From contig JAUYES010000566.1 in the NCBI GenBank assembly GCA_030691225.1, positions 1 through 9,010 on the forward strand: a DNA stretch of 9,010 bases, in the 5' to 3' direction. The notes under the pieces are model-generated. The model had not been told where the DNA came from. It saw only the letters and a program-made list of their open reading frames with translations, and ran no database searches. A program made the position numbers and the translations under genes. The stretch comes from Holophaga sp. (GTDB lineage Bacteria; Acidobacteriota; Holophagae; Holophagales; Holophagaceae). Numbering within the stretch: position 1 is the first letter of the stretch; the number at the start of each line of letters is the position of its first letter. This document shows positions 5,362-9,010 of the stretch, piece by piece.

Positions 5362-6954
5362 ATGAGGGTGCCCGGCTCCCAGCGCCTTGGCCTTGGCGCA
5401 ACGCAGATTGGCGGTACCAATCTTTCGCCCACGCCTGTTGACGCCGTGCCGGGAGCCATGCCGGGCAATGGCGGCAAGAACGGCTCGGGCAGCGGCTTTC
5501 TCGGCCTGGCTGACACCATTGAGGTGTTCGACAAGGCGCGCAGGGAGAACGAGGCCCAAAAAGGCAGCGTTGAATTTTTGTCAGGCGTGCGCGAACTGCG
5601 AACGACAGTTGAACAAGCCCCGGAGGCCGACCCTGTTGCACCACTGAACAAGTACGACGAAGGCGTGCAGAGCCTGCGCGACAGCATTACCGAACGCTAC
5701 AAGAACGACGAGCACATCCTGAGCAAGGTTCTGCCCAAGTTTGAGAACTTCGCCAGCGAGCAGCGCCAGCATGTTCGGAACCTGACTTTTAAGCGCACAG
5801 TTGAGCAGGGCCGCGTAGATGGTGAGCAAAATGACGAGGTGCTGCTTTCCACCCTGCGCCAGGGCAGCAGTTTGAGGGACGTTGAATGGGCGCGTTCGCT
5901 GAACGAAGAGGACGTTGAAAGTAAACGTATCTCAGGCATTTACGGTGCCGTTGAGGCATACGAGCGCAAAAAGAAATTCAATGACAAAGCCACCGAGCGG
6001 GCAAAAGAACTCAACTTCGATGACGCCTACGCCAAAATTTACAATCAGTTCAAGGATAACTCGCATGGTGCTGTGGAGTTTTTGCGGGATCCGAAAAATC
6101 GAGCGGCGCTGGGCCTTAGTTACGGCGAGGCCAACGACCTGCTTGCCAACATGGATCAGCAGGCCGCGCGCGATAAGCGCAGAGCCGACGAGGCGCGCAC
6201 GGCTGGCGAACGGAGCGAAAAGGAGCTGTATTACCGTGCGCTGGAAAAGAGTGACCTGGAAGGCGCTGCGGCCATTCTGGCCAAGGCGCGCAACATTCCC
6301 GGCGCAGAGCGCATGCAGATGCGCCAGGCCATAACCAAGGACCAGTGGAACGACGACCCCAAGGTGGCGTCGGAGGTGCAGCGCAAGGTGTGGATGGGCG
6401 AGATAAAGGATGTGAGCCAGCTTACCCCGCTGGTGGGCAACGGGCTTTCGGTCAAGACCGCGCGCACCTTGCGCGAGGACATCGACAAGCTGAACAAGGA
6501 CGCCCCGGACTTCCAAGGCGCCATGAACTTCTACAGCAACGCGCTGCGCCGTTACAACACGATCTTCAAGGACACGCACCTGGCTGATCAGGAGGGCGTG
6601 TTCGCCGCCACACTGGCCTACCAGGCGAAGCAGCAGAATATCGGCCCCTTTGATGCGCGCATGAACACTCTGGCCGACGAGCTGCTCAAGGTCACGGATA
6701 CCTCGTGGGTACCCTTCACCAAGGACAGAACCACATTCGAACGGCAGTTCGAGGAAAAGACGCTGCCCGGCGTGCCCAAGCCCGGCCAAGCCGCCCCGGT
6801 TCCGGCCAAGACGGCGAATCCCGCAATGCAGATCCCGCGCGATCAGTACGACGCCGTGAAGCAGGCCCTGGCCAACGCGGGCAAAGACACCTCTGACGCA
6901 ACAATAACCGCCGTGTGGAAGGCCAACCGCGACAAGCTGAAGGGGGCCAAGTAA
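5362..6954 (+). CDS. gp15-like internal virion (ejection) protein
   Basis: This 530-residue protein starts at ATG 5362 with AAGGGGG (5349-5355) as ribosome site, one base after the preceding stop. Residues 1-45 are flexible (Gly, Pro, Ser-rich). About 50-465 is almost wholly helical and highly charged, with several coiled-coil-like stretches (for example 205-225 and 270-305), and has no membrane segment or catalytic signature that I recognise. A Pro/Ala linker at about 469-489 leads to a small C-terminal unit (491-530) with IPRDQYDAVKQAL, a short turn and a second helix. In T7, gp15 is a large helical protein packed in the head that forms the periplasmic conduit after ejection; it is longer (747 residues). 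Position between the gp14-like and gp16-position genes is the main argument. Codon use is noticeably more AT-rich at about 5880-6120. The role is inferred, not shown by a motif. Confidence 0.65.
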   Translation: MRVPGSQRLGLGATQIGGTNLSPTPVDAVPGAMPGNGGKNGSGSGFLGLADTIEVFDKARRENEAQKGSVEFLSGVRELRTTVEQAPEADPVAPLNKYDEGVQSLRDSITERYKNDEHILSKVLPKFENFASEQRQHVRNLTFKRTVEQGRVDGEQNDEVLLSTLRQGSSLRDVEWARSLNEEDVESKRISGIYGAVEAYERKKKFNDKATERAKELNFDDAYAKIYNQFKDNSHGAVEFLRDPKNRAALGLSYGEANDLLANMDQQAARDKRRADEARTAGERSEKELYYRALEKSDLEGAAAILAKARNIPGAERMQMRQAITKDQWNDDPKVASEVQRKVWMGEIKDVSQLTPLVGNGLSVKTARTLREDIDKLNKDAPDFQGAMNFYSNALRRYNTIFKDTHLADQEGVFAATLAYQAKQQNIGPFDARMNTLADELLKVTDTSWVPFTKDRTTFERQFEEKTLPGVPKPGQAAPVPAKTANPAMQIPRDQYDAVKQALANAGKDTSDATITAVWKANRDKLKGAK

Positions 6955-9010
6955 TGGAACTCGACCTTTCCATGGCCCCGGCAGCGGGCAAGCGCCAGAA
7001 CGCGGAAAGCGGCCTGGATCTTTCCATGGCCCCGGACAGCCCTGCGGGCGGTGCTTCGCCGCTGGACGACGTGAACTTATGGCCCCTGGCGCAAAACACC
7101 CAAGGACCGTTGACGCGCAACACCAGCCCCACGCTCACCAACGAGGACAAGCTGGATGCGTACATCAGCAAGTATAATTCGCTGAATCCCGACAAGCCAA
7201 TATCCAAGGCAGACATTCCTGACCGCAGCGGATTTTTGGGCCGCGTTGCAGAGCTTGGCGCAGGCTTGTCGCAGGCGGTGGTGAACCGCTTCCCCGAAGA
7301 TCTGGCACGCATTTACGAGGGCGGAGACGTAAACCAGGACGAAAGCGGATTTGCCCGGCGCATCATCCGCGACCGGCAAGCGAGCACTGGCGAGCGCGTG
7401 CTCTCTCGCCAGGTGGTTCAGGACGAAGGCTTAGGCAAGTCTTTGTATGAGGGCCCGCAGAGCGTGGCCACCAGCGCTGCCGTTGGTATTGGCGGTTCCG
7501 TCATCGGCGGCATGGCCGGTTCCGTTGTTCCTGGCGCGGGAAACGTGAGCGGCGCTATTGTGGGTGGCGGTACTCTTTCTGGTGTGGCCTTTTACCGCTT
7601 GGCCAAGAACCAGTTTTTGCACGAAATGCTGGACTGGACCCAGAAGGCCAAGGAGGCGCAGGGACAGACCCTGAGCAATGAAGAGTGGGCAGGCATAGCA
7701 AAGGGCTTGGATGACGATGCGATGAAGTTTGGCTTGTGGGAGGCTGGCCCCGAGGCGTTAAGCCAAATGTTTACCGTGGGCCTGCTCAAGTATGGTGGAA
7801 AGACGCCCTTGGCAAAGATCCCTGGCTTGTCCAAAATCAGCGGAGCCATTGCCGACCGCGCAACGAGCAAGATCACACTGGCTCTGGCGAAGAGCGGGGG
7901 CGTCATCGCCAAGGGTGGTTTGGTCCTGGGCGCGGAGGTTGGCGAAGAGGAATTCACCGAGGGCATGACCTATTTCGGGCAAGAGGCCATTCGCAAAAAG
8001 CACGGCCTGCGCGAAACAGACCCTAGCCTTACCGAATTTTGGAACGAGCAGGCCGGACCCGTGGCGGTTGGGTCCATTGTGCAGCTGGGCGGCATGAAGG
8101 CCGCAGACAAGAGCTTGGCCGCCTTGGGTAACAGGCTAACAAAGAAGACTACGGAAGGCGCACCTGGCGCGTCTGCCTCCGATTCCGCTGCAACTGATTT
8201 TGGTGCGACGGTGCAAGCCACCCCGCCCGGCATGCCGGTGCAGGAAGTGCGGCCCAACGTAGAGGAACAAGCGGCACAGGACCTGCCCAGCGGCGAAGAC
8301 GTGATGCCCTACACGCGCGATGATGCCCACGAGGTTCTGCGCCGCCATTTTGGGGAGGAGCAGGCCGAACCCGGCATCGCCCTTTTGGACGCCGCTGCCG
8401 ACGCCTGGGCGGAGCGCGAGGGCAGCACCCGCGAGGCGTGGTACGAAAGCAAGATCGCGGGCATCCTTTCGCCTCCGGGGCACGAGACCCCGCAAAACTC
8501 GCCCGAGTACAGCTTTAGACCCGATGAGCAGGAAAGAGACCCCCAGGCCACGGGCATGGACGCGCAAGCCCTGCGTGAGGCCCTGCGGCCCTTGCAGGAC
8601 AGCGCCGTAAACGCGTTGCCCCTTGAGGTGGTGCAAAGCCTTGAGCAGCTGCCGGAGCATCTGCGCCGCGATGCGGACCAGGGCGAGGGCACGCCCACCG
8701 CCGTGTTCGACCCGGCCACAAAGCGTGTGTACCTGCTGGCCGACGCCATCGACACCCCGGCCCAAGCCGCTGCCCTGTGGATGCACGAGCAGGGCGCGCA
8801 CGTGGGTCTGCGCGGCCTGCTGGGCGAGCAGCTCGATCCGTTCCTTGACCGCGTTGCCGAGCATGTGGGCCGCGAAGCCTTGGCCGGAATCGCGGCCCAG
8901 CACGGCATCGACCTGACCACGGAAGACGGCCTGCGCCATGCGGCAGAAGAACACCTTGCGGGCATGGCGGAGCGCATCCGCGCGGGCGAGGAGCTGACCC
9001 AGGTGGAGCA
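6954..9010 (+). CDS. Large virion polyvalent-type protein in the gp16 position, N-terminal 685 codons (3' end outside window)
   Basis: The ATG at 6954 overlaps the previous TAA (TAATG), with AAGGGGG (6940-6946) upstream. The frame stays open to the last base. Residues 1-30 hold two copies of LDLSMAP. Residues 171-214 form a long Gly/Ala/Val-rich segment (VGIGGSVIGGMAGSVV within it), likely membrane-active. A second such stretch at about 314-330 (SGGVIAKGGLVLGAEVG) runs into EEEFTEG. After a disordered linker (about 395-450), residues 456-505 carry a helical module ending WYESKIAGIL. Then FDPATKRVYLLAD (585-597) leads into HEQGAHVGLRGLLGE (611-625) and AEEHLAGMAE (664-673). This HExxxH pattern with a later EE-x-LA-x-x-AE resembles the zincin-like part of giant phage polyvalent proteins. 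Its place is that of T7 gp16, the inner-membrane ejection protein, but I see no transglycosylase in the visible part. Protease activity is inference. Confidence 0.8.
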   Translation, partial: MELDLSMAPAAGKRQNAESGLDLSMAPDSPAGGASPLDDVNLWPLAQNTQGPLTRNTSPTLTNEDKLDAYISKYNSLNPDKPISKADIPDRSGFLGRVAELGAGLSQAVVNRFPEDLARIYEGGDVNQDESGFARRIIRDRQASTGERVLSRQVVQDEGLGKSLYEGPQSVATSAAVGIGGSVIGGMAGSVVPGAGNVSGAIVGGGTLSGVAFYRLAKNQFLHEMLDWTQKAKEAQGQTLSNEEWAGIAKGLDDDAMKFGLWEAGPEALSQMFTVGLLKYGGKTPLAKIPGLSKISGAIADRATSKITLALAKSGGVIAKGGLVLGAEVGEEEFTEGMTYFGQEAIRKKHGLRETDPSLTEFWNEQAGPVAVGSIVQLGGMKAADKSLAALGNRLTKKTTEGAPGASASDSAATDFGATVQATPPGMPVQEVRPNVEEQAAQDLPSGEDVMPYTRDDAHEVLRRHFGEEQAEPGIALLDAAADAWAEREGSTREAWYESKIAGILSPPGHETPQNSPEYSFRPDEQERDPQATGMDAQALREALRPLQDSAVNALPLEVVQSLEQLPEHLRRDADQGEGTPTAVFDPATKRVYLLADAIDTPAQAAALWMHEQGAHVGLRGLLGEQLDPFLDRVAEHVGREALAGIAAQHGIDLTTEDGLRHAAEEHLAGMAERIRAGEELTQVE
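6960..7034 (+). repeat. Duplicated LDLSMAP peptide at the N-terminus of the large virion protein
   Basis: LDLSMAP occurs at residues 3-9 (6960-6980) and 21-27 (7014-7034). Fifteen bases, CTTTCCATGGCCCCG, are identical in the two copies (6966-6980, 7020-7034), while the codons before them differ synonymously. The peptide is kept despite synonymous drift, so it may be functional. Confidence 0.8.

Noticed and set aside
8136..8954. A 272-codon open frame on the minus strand near the right edge.
   Set aside because: It is opposite the large virion protein, whose frame carries recognisable motifs and continues to the window end; the reverse frame shows no family pattern.
6954..9010. A lytic transglycosylase domain in the gp16-position protein, as in T7.
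   Set aside because: I looked for a catalytic Glu in an ES-type context followed by the usual Gly- and Tyr-containing motifs and found none in the visible 685 residues; it could still lie beyond the window.
1..9010. A diversity-generating retroelement (as in BPP-1), CRISPR array or tRNA.
   Set aside because: No reverse transcriptase, template/variable repeat pair, spaced direct repeats or tRNA-like cloverleaf was seen; any such element would lie outside this window.

Overview
The window is a GC-rich stretch of phage or prophage DNA, densely packed with genes all on the + strand. It holds part of the virion structural module of a short-tailed (podovirus-type) phage. There is no tRNA, rRNA, IS element, CRISPR array or attachment site that I can see. 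The host is probably a GC-rich proteobacterium. Something like a Desulfovibrio relative is my guess from base composition and protein style only, and nothing here proves it. The window does not show whether the phage is an integrated prophage or a free phage.

Layout from left to right: the C-terminal part of a major capsid protein (1-711, cut by the left edge); a small, probably Bbp16-like capsid cement protein (745-1143); a perfect 10-bp GC hairpin (1156-1182); an unrecognised small acidic-tailed protein (1203-1538); a second perfect 10-bp GC hairpin (1550-1578); a T7 gp11-like adaptor (1598-2164); a T7 gp12-like nozzle (2168-4276); a T7 gp13-like GNAT-fold protein (4276-4773); a gp14-like (4770-5360) and a gp15-like (5362-6954) internal virion or ejection protein; and the first 685 codons of a very large virion protein in the gp16 position (6954-9010, cut by the right edge). 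This last gene reads open without a stop to the end of the window, so a search for closed ORFs would miss it.

The order after the capsid genes (adaptor, nozzle, gp13, gp14, gp15, large last protein) matches T7 genes 11-12-13-14-15-16. The set should build the head-to-tail adaptor and tail nozzle and supply the proteins stored in the head and ejected into the cell envelope to make a DNA channel. From 2168 onward the genes are spaced by 0-3 bases or overlap (TGATG, ATGA, TAATG), which points to one translationally coupled transcript. The two hairpins sit between the capsid genes (hundreds of copies per virion) and the tail genes (6-12 copies), the same place as the T-phi terminator of T7.

The most interesting items are the gp16-position protein, which lacks a recognisable transglycosylase in its visible part but carries a spaced-out zinc-protease-like HExxxH signature and a glycine-rich membrane-active segment; a duplicated LDLSMAP peptide at its N-terminus; and the hairpin pair flanking the unknown small gene.
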